Origin: Defluviicoccus sp. bin129
GTDB taxonomy: Bacteria; Pseudomonadota; Alphaproteobacteria; MPNO01
Length of the DNA stretch: 64,000 bases
Reading direction: 5' to 3'
Assembly: GCA_002239065.1 (NCBI GenBank)
Contig: MPNO01000008.1
Coordinates: 1 to 64,000 of the forward strand
This document shows positions 50,147 through 58,314 of this stretch, in pieces. The first letter of the stretch is position 1, and every line of letters begins with the position of its first letter. Below the pieces are notes generated by a model. The model was not told the DNA's origin, ran no database searches, and saw nothing but the letters and a program-made list of their open reading frames with translations. Made by a program: the position numbers and the translations under genes.

Positions 50147-51457
50147 ATGGACCCGGTGATCATCGCGACCATCGGCATCGCCGGCATGCTGGCGCTGATC
50201 GCCCTGCACGTGCCCATCGGCATCGCGATGGCGACGGCGGGCTTCTTCGGGGTCTGGCTGCTGCTCGACCTCGAACCCGCGATCAAGATGTTCGCCACCG
50301 CGCCGACCCAGGTCCTGGTCACCCAGGAGCTGGGCGCGATCCCGATGTTCCTGCTGATGGGGAGCTTCGCGTCGGCGGCCGGGCTGTCGGGCGACCTCTA
50401 CCGCTTGTTTTACGCCCTGATCGGGCATTATCGCGGCGGTCTCGCGATGACCACGATCGGCGGGTGCGGCGGTTTCGGCGCGGTCTGCGGCTCCTCGCTG
50501 GCGACCGCTTCCACGTTCATGCGCATCGCGCTGCCGGAAATGCGCGAACGCGGCTACCGCCCGTCCCTCGCGGCCGGTTCGATCGCCGCGGGCGGCACCC
50601 TCGGCATCCTGATTCCCCCGTCCAACCTGATGCTGCTCTACGGCGTGCTGACCGAGCAGTTCGTGATCGCGCTGTTCGCGGCGGCCGTCATACCGGGGCT
50701 CATCTGCATCGCGGTCTATTTCGCGACCATCGCGACCTATGTCCGGGTCCGGCCCGGCTCGGGTCCGGCGGGGCCCCGCATGCCGTGGCGCCAACGGCTG
50801 GCCGTGGTGGGGAGCTGCTGGGGCGTCCTGGTGCTCGCCGCGGTGGTCTCCGGCGGGATCTATGGCGGCGTGTTCACCGTGCTCGAAGCGGCGGCGGTCG
50901 GCTGTTTCATGGCGTTCGGCTTCACCTGGCTGCGCGGACGCCTCACGGTCAAGGTGCTGCGCGAGGTTCTGGTGCAGACCGCCGCTTCGACCGGGCTGAT
51001 CTACATAATCATCATCGGCGCGACGATTTTCACGTTTTTCATCACCCTCAGCCAGATGCCGACCGTGCTGGTGGGCGCGATCGAGAACTCGGGGCTCGAA
51101 CCCTGGATGGTCATCGTCCTGCTGCTGGTGATGTACATCATCCTCGGCAGCATCTTCGAGACCGTCGCGGCGATGATAATCACGTTGCCCGTGGTCTTCC
51201 CGCTGGTCGTCGGGCTCGGCTTCGATCCGATCTGGTGGGGGATTATCAACATCATGGTCATCGAGATCGGCCAGATCACGCCGCCCATCGGCATCATTCC
51301 GTTCGTGCTGCACGGGATGGCGCCGGACGTGCCGCTCAAAACCATATTCAGCGGCATCGCGCCGTTCTTCGTCGCCGATCTCGTGCGTCTTGCGATCGTC
51401 GCCATCTTCCCCGCCCTCAGCCTGTGGCTGCCCGGTGTCCTGGGGTTGATGGTCTGA
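50147..51457 (+). CDS. dctM: TRAP transporter large permease (DctM)
   Basis: A 436-residue DctM. It has CGGFGAVCGSSLATASTFM, IAAGGTLGILIPPSNLMLLYG and VIEIGQITPPIGIIPFVLHG, closely paralleling the DctM at 26983. About twelve hydrophobic segments are visible. Its TGA overlaps the ATG of the molybdoenzyme gene (TGATG), so importer and oxidoreductase are translationally coupled, a strong hint that the Mo enzyme acts on the imported compound. Confidence 0.93.
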   Translation: MDPVIIATIGIAGMLALIALHVPIGIAMATAGFFGVWLLLDLEPAIKMFATAPTQVLVTQELGAIPMFLLMGSFASAAGLSGDLYRLFYALIGHYRGGLAMTTIGGCGGFGAVCGSSLATASTFMRIALPEMRERGYRPSLAAGSIAAGGTLGILIPPSNLMLLYGVLTEQFVIALFAAAVIPGLICIAVYFATIATYVRVRPGSGPAGPRMPWRQRLAVVGSCWGVLVLAAVVSGGIYGGVFTVLEAAAVGCFMAFGFTWLRGRLTVKVLREVLVQTAASTGLIYIIIIGATIFTFFITLSQMPTVLVGAIENSGLEPWMVIVLLLVMYIILGSIFETVAAMIITLPVVFPLVVGLGFDPIWWGIINIMVIEIGQITPPIGIIPFVLHGMAPDVPLKTIFSGIAPFFVADLVRLAIVAIFPALSLWLPGVLGLMV

Positions 51458-53808
51458 TGCCGGCGATCGGCCGGCCGTTCCGCCGCAAGGAGGATCGCCG
51501 CCTGCTGACCGGGCGCGGCCGGTTCTCCGACGACGTGAACCTGCCCGGGCAGGTCTACGCGGCGATGGCGCGTTCGCCGCACGCCCATGCGCGGATCGCG
51601 GGAATCGATTCCGCCGCCGCGCTCGCCCTGCCGGGCGTGCTCGCCGCGCTGACCGGCGCCGATCTGCTCGACGACGGCCTCGCCAGCATCCCCCACCGGC
51701 CGGCGCCGACCAGCCCGCCGGACATCGAGCTGGTCAACCGGGACGGCTCGGCGAAGCGCGAAGTCCCGCATTTTCCGCTGCCCGCCGACCGGGCGCGGTT
51801 CGTGGGCGAGGCCGTCGCCATGGTGATCGCCGAGACCCCGGACCGGGCGAGAGACGGCGTCGAACTTCTCGACATCGCCTATGAGCCGTTGCCCGCCGTC
51901 ACCCGGGCCGCCGAGGCGTGTACCGGAGACGCGCCCCTGCTCCGGGAGGACGCCGCCTCGAACCTCTGCATCGATGCGGATGTGGGCGACATCGGGGCGG
52001 CCGAACGGGCCTTCGCGGGCGCGCGTCACGTGGTCCGGCTGGAAACCTGGATCCCGCGGGTGACCGGCGTTCCGATGGAGCCGCGCGCCGCCCTCGCCGT
52101 CCACGATCCCGACACCGGGCGCTACACCCTCCATGCCGGCGGCGGCGGGGTGGTCCGGCCGAAGCGCGAGCTGGCCCAGATACTCGGGGTGGCCGAGGAC
52201 CGGGTGCGGGTGGTCGCCGCCGATGTCGGCGGGAATTACGGGACCCGGAACGCGTTCTATCCCGAATTCGCCCTCGTCGCCTGGGCCGCCAGGCGCCTCG
52301 GCCGGCCGGTCAAGTGGACGGCGGACCGCGGCGAATCGTTTCTCAGCGACTACCAGGGCCGGGACCTCGCGGTCGCGGCCGAGCTCGCCCTCGACCCGGA
52401 CGGGCGGTTCCTCGCGATGCGCGGTTCGAACACCAGCAATGTCGGCGCGCACACCGCCTCCTTCGTGCCCCTGATCAAGGGGGTCGAGATCATGACCGGC
52501 CTGTACGAAGTGCCGGCAGCCCATTTCCGGGCCCGCGCGGCGATGACCAACACGCCGCCCACCAACCCCTACCGCAGCGCGGGGCGGCCCGAGGTCATGT
52601 TCGTGCTGGAACGGCTGGTCGACATCGCCGCCGCCGCGCACGGCTTCGACCGGCTGGCGCTCAGGCGACGGAACCTGGTGCCGGAAAGCGCGATGCCGTT
52701 TCCCAACCCGCTCGGCATGACCTACGACAGCGGCGACTACCGATCGGCGATGGACGCGGCGGTCGCCGCCGCCGGCTGGGACGGGTTCGCCGAACGCCGC
52801 GCGGAGTCGCTTGCGCGGGGCCGGTGCCGCGGCATCGGCATCGCCAACTACATCGAGACCTCGACCGGCGCGCCGCGTGAACGGGCGGAAATCACGGTGC
52901 GCTCGGAAGGGCGGATCGACGTCGTCATCGGCACGTTGTCGAGCGGACAGGGCCACGAGACGAGCTTCGCCCAGCTCGCCGCGGAATGGTTCGGCGTGGC
53001 GATCGAAGACGTGAACCTGATCACCGGGGACACCGATATCGTTTCCGTCGGGGGCGGTTCGCATTCCGGACGATCGATGCGTCTCGCCGGGATCACCATG
53101 GGAAAGGCCACCGACGAGATCCTGGAGCGGGGGCGCAAGATCGCCGCCTGCCTGATGGAAGCGGCGGAAGAGGACGTCGCCTTCGCGCATGGCCGTTTCG
53201 AGGTTTTGGGCACCGACCGTTCGGTCGGCCTGTTCGACGCCGCCCGCGCCGCCGAGCGCGCCGCCGAGCGCGGCGACGGGCTGCCGGACGAGCTGCGCGG
53301 GCCGCTCGCCGGAATCTCGGACCAGACGGTGCGCGTCGCGGCCTTCCCCTATGGCTGCCATGTGTGCGAGGTCGAGGTGGACCCGGAGACCGGAGCCGTG
53401 GAGATCCTGCGCTATACCGGGGTCGACGACGTGGGGCGCGCGATCAACCCGATGATCCTGCACGGCCAGGCGCATGGCAGCATCGCCCAGGGGCTCGGCG
53501 AGGCGATGATGGAGCAGAGCGTCTACGATCCGGCGAGCGGTCAGGCGCTCGCCGCTTCGTTCATGGATTACGCGATGCCGCGCGCCGATCATCTGCCGTC
53601 CTTCCGCACCGAGATCAGCGAGGTTCCCACCCCCGACAACCCGCTCGGGATTCGCTCCGGCGGCGAAGGCGGCACGACCCCGTCGCTCGCCGCCTTTGTC
53701 AACGCGGTCGTCGACGCGCTTGCCGGGTTCGGGGTGGACCATTTCGAGATGCCCGTCACCCCCGAGAAGGTGTGGCGCGCCATCCGGGCGGCGAAGGGCG
53801 GCGCCTGA
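51457..53808 (+). CDS. xanthine dehydrogenase-family molybdopterin-binding subunit, partner subunits not adjacent
   Basis: A 783-residue CoxL-like large subunit. It begins IGRPFRRKEDRRLLTGRGRFSDDV, the normal start, and has PYRSAGRPEV near residue 371 at the place of the form-II AYRGAGR loop. GEGGTTPS near 737 supplies the catalytic Glu. The form-I CO dehydrogenase loop is absent, so it is not a true CO dehydrogenase. The 2Fe-2S and FAD subunits that usually accompany it are missing from this operon; the FAD subunit at 5910 belongs to another unit with its own fused partner. It may recruit subunits from elsewhere. It would hydroxylate a ring or aldehyde in this pathway. Confidence 0.9.
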   Translation: MPAIGRPFRRKEDRRLLTGRGRFSDDVNLPGQVYAAMARSPHAHARIAGIDSAAALALPGVLAALTGADLLDDGLASIPHRPAPTSPPDIELVNRDGSAKREVPHFPLPADRARFVGEAVAMVIAETPDRARDGVELLDIAYEPLPAVTRAAEACTGDAPLLREDAASNLCIDADVGDIGAAERAFAGARHVVRLETWIPRVTGVPMEPRAALAVHDPDTGRYTLHAGGGGVVRPKRELAQILGVAEDRVRVVAADVGGNYGTRNAFYPEFALVAWAARRLGRPVKWTADRGESFLSDYQGRDLAVAAELALDPDGRFLAMRGSNTSNVGAHTASFVPLIKGVEIMTGLYEVPAAHFRARAAMTNTPPTNPYRSAGRPEVMFVLERLVDIAAAAHGFDRLALRRRNLVPESAMPFPNPLGMTYDSGDYRSAMDAAVAAAGWDGFAERRAESLARGRCRGIGIANYIETSTGAPRERAEITVRSEGRIDVVIGTLSSGQGHETSFAQLAAEWFGVAIEDVNLITGDTDIVSVGGGSHSGRSMRLAGITMGKATDEILERGRKIAACLMEAAEEDVAFAHGRFEVLGTDRSVGLFDAARAAERAAERGDGLPDELRGPLAGISDQTVRVAAFPYGCHVCEVEVDPETGAVEILRYTGVDDVGRAINPMILHGQAHGSIAQGLGEAMMEQSVYDPASGQALAASFMDYAMPRADHLPSFRTEISEVPTPDNPLGIRSGGEGGTTPSLAAFVNAVVDALAGFGVDHFEMPVTPEKVWRAIRAAKGGA

Positions 53809-53826
53809 AGCAGGAGGAAGAGCACC

Positions 53827-54552
53827 ATGGCTGACGACATCCTGGTCCGGACATCCGGCCGCGCGACGGAAATCGTCCTCAACCGCCCGGACGCGGGAAA
53901 TGGCGTGACGAACGAGATGGCGGCCGCGCTCGCACAGGCGATCGCCGGGGCGGCCGAGTCCCATTTCATCGTCCTGCGCGGCGCGGGCGAGGATTTCTGC
54001 ACCGGCCGCGCGGTCATGGGAGCCCGGCCCGCCGGGCGTCCTCCGGCATACGAGCGCCGCGCCCAGAACGAGGTGATCTTCGAGTGCTACGGCGCCTTTC
54101 GCGGTTCCCCGGTCCCGGTCGTCGGCGTGGTCCAGGGCCGCGCGCTCGGCTTCGGCTGCGCGCTGGCATCGCTGTGCGACATCACGCTGGCGAGCACGGC
54201 GGCGACTTTCCAGCTGCCGGAGATGGGCCACAACATCATGCCCACCATGGCGATGTCCTCGCTCGTCGACCGCGTGCCGCGCAAGGCGCTGATGTACCTC
54301 ACCTACTCGACCAGGGCGATCGACGCGCAGAAGGCGCTCTCCTTCGGGATCGTCAGCGACGCGGTCCCGCCCGAAGACCTCGAAGCCCGTGTGGCGGAGC
54401 TTCGCGAAGCCCTGGAGAAGGCGCCGCGCCCGGCGATCCTGGCGGTCAAGGAGTACGCCCGCTCCGCGCTGTCGATGGACATCGCGAGCGCGGTGGATTT
54501 CGCGCGCAACCTGCATGCGACGGTGAATTCCGCGCCCGATCTGCGCGGCTGA
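53827..54552 (+). CDS. enoyl-CoA hydratase/isomerase-family protein
   Basis: A 241-residue crotonase-fold protein. Oxyanion-hole strands are visible in GAGEDFCTGR and GRALGFGCALASLCD. The Glu usually present in the second (GGGxELAL) is replaced, but the later FQLPEMGHNIMP keeps the second catalytic Glu. This makes simple hydration less certain; isomerase or hydrolase activity is possible. AGGAGGAAG precedes the ATG. It is 18 bases after the Mo subunit and 22 before the dienelactone hydrolase-like gene. No CoA ligase lies in the array. Confidence 0.83.
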   Translation: MADDILVRTSGRATEIVLNRPDAGNGVTNEMAAALAQAIAGAAESHFIVLRGAGEDFCTGRAVMGARPAGRPPAYERRAQNEVIFECYGAFRGSPVPVVGVVQGRALGFGCALASLCDITLASTAATFQLPEMGHNIMPTMAMSSLVDRVPRKALMYLTYSTRAIDAQKALSFGIVSDAVPPEDLEARVAELREALEKAPRPAILAVKEYARSALSMDIASAVDFARNLHATVNSAPDLRG

Positions 54553-54574
54553 TCCCGCGGAAAGGAGCCAACCC

Positions 54575-55294
54575 TTGGCCGAACAGATTTTCCTCACCGT
54601 CGACGGCAGCCGGATGGAATGCCTGGTGGCGGCTCCCCGGGAGCCCGGGATTCATCCGGCGCTGGTCATCGCACCCCATTTGCCGGCCGACCGGGGACTC
54701 AAGGCCGACGCGTTCACCGACGGCGTCGCGGATCGCTACGCCGCGGCCGGCTATGTCTGCGCCGTGCCCCAGGTCTTCCATCGCCAGCCCGTGGAGCGGG
54801 ACCGTCCCGAGAAGCGCCGCCACATGCATGACGACCAGGTCATGCAAGATCTCGCCGCGGCACGGGACCTGCTGGCCGCCAGGGACGACGTGGACGGCGC
54901 CCGGATCGGCGTGCTGGGCCATTGCACCGGGGGGCGCATGGCGATCCTGGCGGCGACCCGGGACGGCGGTTACCGCGCGGCGATCGATTTCTGGGGCGGC
55001 GGGGTGAACGCGCCCTGGGGCGCGGGCATGCCGGCGCCGCTCGACCGGGTGGCCGACATCGGCTGCCCGGTCGCCGGGTTCTTCGGCAACGAGGACGCCA
55101 GCCCGTCACCGGAAGACGTGGACGCGCTGGAAGCCGCCTTGCAGCGCCACGGGAAACGCCACGAGTTCCATCGCTATGACAAGGCGGGCCACGCGTTTCA
55201 GAATTTCGCCAACCCGGACCGCTTTCGCGCCGAAGCCAGCGAAGACGCCTGGGCCAAGGCCATCGACTTCCTGGACCGCCACCTGAAGCCGTAG
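54575..55294 (+). CDS. dienelactone hydrolase family protein
   Basis: A 239-residue alpha/beta hydrolase with the dienelactone hydrolase triad: C117 in LGHCTGGR, D174 in GNEDASPSPE and H206 in KAGHAFQN. The start is the TTG at 54575, with AAAGGAG seven bases upstream; no in-frame ATG fits the conserved N-terminus (AEQIFLTVDGSRMECLVA). The family opens lactone rings formed in aromatic breakdown. It is the last closely spaced gene of the array that starts at 43326. Confidence 0.87.
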   Translation: MAEQIFLTVDGSRMECLVAAPREPGIHPALVIAPHLPADRGLKADAFTDGVADRYAAAGYVCAVPQVFHRQPVERDRPEKRRHMHDDQVMQDLAAARDLLAARDDVDGARIGVLGHCTGGRMAILAATRDGGYRAAIDFWGGGVNAPWGAGMPAPLDRVADIGCPVAGFFGNEDASPSPEDVDALEAALQRHGKRHEFHRYDKAGHAFQNFANPDRFRAEASEDAWAKAIDFLDRHLKP

Positions 55295-55390
55295 CCGGTA
55301 TCGGAATCGGTGCCGCCACCCGCCACAGGCTGGAGATTGCCGATTGCGCCGCTCTGCTGATATCCTCGGCCGCTATCCCGGGAGGACCCC

Positions 55391-56320
55391 ATGAAGACAT
55401 TGAGGCTGGAAACCACGGCGCCTTTCCAGGGTCTCGCCGAACTCGTGGCGGACCGGGAAGGTCTGTTCGAGGCCGAGGGCGTCCGCATCGAATGGGTGGG
55501 GAGGGTCAACACGCCGCGCGAGATCGACACCAACGAGACCTCGCCCGACGCGTTCTCCGCCTTCGGCAGCCACGGCAACACCTTCGAGCAGGGCGGGGCC
55601 GACATGTACAACGCCTGCGAGTGGGGGAACTACCGCCGGGTCCAGGACAGCGCCGCCCGGGGCCGCCAGGTCGGCAGGCGTTCGATCGTCACCTGCGCGG
55701 CGATCGCGGTGCGCCCCGATTCGGATGTCTTCACCCCGCAGCAGCTCGCCGGGCGGACCATCGGCGTGCCGTATTTCTTCGGCACCCACTACCTCACAAT
55801 GCATCTCCTCGAAGGCTTCATGCCGCGCGACCGGATCGAGACCTGCCGTGCGCCGAACGGCTCGGCGGCGCGCTACGACGCGATGTTCTCGGGCGAGATC
55901 GAGGCGACGACGCTGACCGAACCCTATATCACGCTGGCCGAGAAGACCGGCTGCCGGGTGGTCTGCGAGGCGCTCTATCACGGCACCGAGGTGGTCGCCG
56001 ACACGGTCGACGCCGAGACCTACGCCGCGTTCAACCGCGCGGTCTCGAAAGCGGTCCGGCTGATCGACGCGGACAAGCGGAAATACGCGCAGATCTTCCT
56101 CGACTACCACGAGGGCCAGCACCCGGGGCTCGCCGATCTCACGGTCGACGACCTCAGGCTCAGCCGGATCCAGGTCACCGACCCGGCGCCGATCCCCGAG
56201 CACGAACTCCAGCGCACCTATGAGTGGATGCGGAGCTGGAACATGCTCGACGATGTCGGCGAGCAGACCCTGATCGACGCCGACCGGCAGGCCCAGGCGC
56301 ACGACCTGCTCGGCGCCTGA
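55391..56320 (+). CDS. NMT1/SsuA-like substrate-binding-fold protein without signal peptide
   Basis: A 309-residue protein of the NMT1/THI5-SsuA periplasmic-binding fold. It starts KTLRLETTAPFQGLAELVADREGLFEAEGVRIEWVG, the usual first domain, and contains TPQQLAGRTIGVPYFFGTHYLTMHLLEGF near residue 120. No signal peptide precedes the first strand, although GGGAGGAC supports this ATG. No ABC permease or ATPase is near. It follows the dienelactone hydrolase gene by 96 bases. It could be a cytoplasmic sensor or enzyme using this fold, like the gene at 22512. Confidence 0.78.
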   Translation: MKTLRLETTAPFQGLAELVADREGLFEAEGVRIEWVGRVNTPREIDTNETSPDAFSAFGSHGNTFEQGGADMYNACEWGNYRRVQDSAARGRQVGRRSIVTCAAIAVRPDSDVFTPQQLAGRTIGVPYFFGTHYLTMHLLEGFMPRDRIETCRAPNGSAARYDAMFSGEIEATTLTEPYITLAEKTGCRVVCEALYHGTEVVADTVDAETYAAFNRAVSKAVRLIDADKRKYAQIFLDYHEGQHPGLADLTVDDLRLSRIQVTDPAPIPEHELQRTYEWMRSWNMLDDVGEQTLIDADRQAQAHDLLGA

Positions 56321-56337
56321 GCCACCAATTCGATACG

Positions 56338-56390
56338 CCCCGGAACAAGTCCGGGGCTACTCGGGATAAGGGTTTTTTCCTCATCCCGAG
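56338..56390. repeat. REP-like double hairpin between convergent genes
   Basis: Two hairpins lie in tandem. The first is CCCCGG (56338-56343) / CCGGGG (56351-56356) with loop AACAAGT. The second is CTCGGGAT (56360-56367) / ATCCCGAG (56383-56390) around a 15-base loop with TTTTTT. The wording (CCGGAACAAGTCCGGGG, CTCATCCCGAGCAGGCTCG) is like abundant intergenic repeats of alphaproteobacteria. It separates the binding protein gene from the convergent RidA gene and may also terminate transcription. Confidence 0.6.
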
Positions 56391-56425
56391 CAGGCTCGAA
56401 GGGCCGTACCGAGAGACGCCGGCGG

Positions 56426-56800
56426 CTACTTCGCCGCGGTCACCATGATCTCGATGAGGAACTCGGGCCGCGCCAGGCCGGACTGGACGCAGGCGCGCGC
56501 CGGCATGTTGTCGGGGTCGATCCAGGCGTTCCACACCTCGTTCATGGCACCGAAATTGTCGAAATCGGTGATCCACAGATTGGCCGACAGGATCTTCGAC
56601 TTGTCGCTGCCGACGGAGGCGAGCTGGGCGTCGATATTGTCGAGGATTTCCGTTGTCTGGGCCTTGATGTCGCCGCCGCCATGGCCGACCTGGCCGGCGA
56701 GATAGATCGTGTCGCCATGGACGACGATGCCGCTCATCGACGGCATCTGCTTCCCGTTCACGACCCTGCCGTGCCTCGCCTGGTGTCTCTCGATCGCCAT
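56426..56800 (-). CDS. RidA (YjgF/UK114) family protein
   Basis: A 124-residue RidA-fold protein. VHGDTIYLAGQVGH, the mid-helix TTEILDNIDAQLASVGSDKSKIL and ARACVQSGLARPEFLIEI with the conserved R102 are typical. RidA hydrolyses reactive enamine/imine intermediates, and homologues in catabolic clusters deaminate pathway intermediates. It is a single minus-strand gene facing the REP-like element, and it diverges from the flavoprotein-amidase-Rieske genes. Confidence 0.9.
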   Translation of the reverse strand: MAIERHQARHGRVVNGKQMPSMSGIVVHGDTIYLAGQVGHGGGDIKAQTTEILDNIDAQLASVGSDKSKILSANLWITDFDNFGAMNEVWNAWIDPDNMPARACVQSGLARPEFLIEIMVTAAK

Positions 56801-56891
56801 CTTCGCCCCCTAGTCTCGTTGATGAGTTCGCGGCTACGATGCCAGCGCGGGGCGTCCCCCGCAATGCGGGCGAGGCGATCGAGGGGCTGGG

Positions 56892-58298
56892 ATGAAGGTC
56901 GATCTGGCGGCCATCGGCGGCGGTTTCGCGGGGCTCACGGCGGCGGTCCGCGCCACCGAGCTGGGCCTGACGGCCGCGGCGATCGAGCGCGGCGCGGGCG
57001 ATGACTACATGTGCAACTCGCGGGTCTGTACCGGCGTCGTGCATACGGCTCTCGCCCCGGCGGACGACCCGCCCGAAATCGTCTACCAGCGAATCATGGC
57101 GGCAACCGGCGGAACGGCGCGCCCCGACCTCGCGCGGACATTCGCCGGGAACGGAGCCCGCACGGCCACCTGGCTGGCCGACCACGGCGCCACGCTGGAA
57201 ACCCTGCCGCGGCGCAATTACGGCCTGCCGACCCTGGCTCCGACCCGTCGCATGGGCGCCGGGCTCGACTGGCCGGGGAACGGGCCGGACCGGCTCCTGA
57301 AAAACCTGGCCGCGCGGCTGGAGGCGGCCGGCGGCAAATTCCTGCGCGGCACCGAAGCGGGCACGCTGGTCATGCGGGACGGGGCATGCCGCGGCGTCGA
57401 GATCCGGGGCGCGAACGGCCTGTCCACGGTCGAAGCGCGGGCGGTGGTGATCGCGGATGGCGGCTTCCAGGCCGACCGCGCGCGCCTCGCCCGGCACGTC
57501 ACCGGCCGGCCGGAGCGCATCCGCCAGCGCAACACCGAGACCGGGCGCGGCGACGGGCTGCGCATGGCGGAGGAGGCGGGCGCCGCGCTCGTCGGGCTCG
57601 ACAAGTTCTACGGCCATGTGCTGTCGCGCGACGTGATGACCAACCCCGAGCTCTGGCCCTACCCGCAGGTCGACGTGATCTGCGCTTCGGGCATCGTGGT
57701 CGGCGCCGATGCCAGGCGCTTCGCCGACGAGGGTGTCGGCGGGGTGTACATGACCAATGCCATCGCCCGCCTCGACGACCCGCTGAGCGCGACCGCGATC
57801 TTCGATTCGACGGTCTGGGAACAGGCCAGGGAGGCCGATCTGGTGCCGCCCAACCCGTTGCTGGTGGAGGCCGGGGGAACGCTGCACGAGGCGGGCTCCA
57901 TCGGCGAGCTCGCGCTGCGCGCCGGGCTCGATACCGGGACCCTCGAGGTGACCGTCTCGGAATTCAACGCCGCCGCGAAGGCGGGCCGCACGGCGGCGCT
58001 CGCGCCGGGCCGGACAGCGGATCGCTACACGCCGGTGCCCATCGAGACCCCGCCCTTTCATGCCGTCCCGCTCGCCGCCGGCATCACCGTGACCATGGGC
58101 GGCATTGCGGTCGACGGCGCCGCCCGGGTCCTCAGGCCCGACGATGCGCCGATCCGCGGCCTCTACGCCGCGGGTTCGACGGTGGGCGGGGTCGAGGGCG
58201 GCCCCGAAGCCGCCTATACCGGCGGTCTGATCAAGGCCTTTCTGCTCGGGCTGGTGGCGGCGGAAACCGCCGCGCGCGAGCTCGCGCCGGCCGACTGA
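56892..58298 (+). CDS. FAD-dependent oxidoreductase, fumarate reductase/tricarballylate dehydrogenase type
   Basis: A 468-residue flavoprotein of the FAD_binding_2 family. The dinucleotide motif DLAAIGGGFAGLTAAVRATELG is at residues 4-25, a second FAD loop ARAVVIADGGFQAD near 185, and the C-terminal LYAAGSTVGGVEGGPEAAYTGGLIKAFLLG closes the site. Relatives desaturate di- or tricarboxylates or steroids. It starts 91 bases from the divergent RidA gene and is 16 bases before the amidase gene, so the two are probably cotranscribed. Substrate unknown. Confidence 0.85.
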   Translation: MKVDLAAIGGGFAGLTAAVRATELGLTAAAIERGAGDDYMCNSRVCTGVVHTALAPADDPPEIVYQRIMAATGGTARPDLARTFAGNGARTATWLADHGATLETLPRRNYGLPTLAPTRRMGAGLDWPGNGPDRLLKNLAARLEAAGGKFLRGTEAGTLVMRDGACRGVEIRGANGLSTVEARAVVIADGGFQADRARLARHVTGRPERIRQRNTETGRGDGLRMAEEAGAALVGLDKFYGHVLSRDVMTNPELWPYPQVDVICASGIVVGADARRFADEGVGGVYMTNAIARLDDPLSATAIFDSTVWEQAREADLVPPNPLLVEAGGTLHEAGSIGELALRAGLDTGTLEVTVSEFNAAAKAGRTAALAPGRTADRYTPVPIETPPFHAVPLAAGITVTMGGIAVDGAARVLRPDDAPIRGLYAAGSTVGGVEGGPEAAYTGGLIKAFLLGLVAAETAARELAPAD

Positions 58299-58314
58299 TT
58301 TCAGGGAGGGAAGG

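Noticed and set aside
51457..53808. Aerobic CO dehydrogenase large subunit
   Set aside because: The form-I loop with the active-site Cys is absent (PYRSAGR instead), and no small or medium Cox subunit is adjacent.
51001..54597. Open frame of about 1198 codons on the minus strand
   Set aside because: It lies opposite the TRAP permease, CoxL-like and crotonase genes, all with clear motifs; the antisense translation has no domain and biased composition.
54575..55294. Carboxymethylenebutenolidase of a chlorocatechol pathway
   Set aside because: The triad fits the family, but no intradiol dioxygenase or cycloisomerase is nearby; only the family name is justified.
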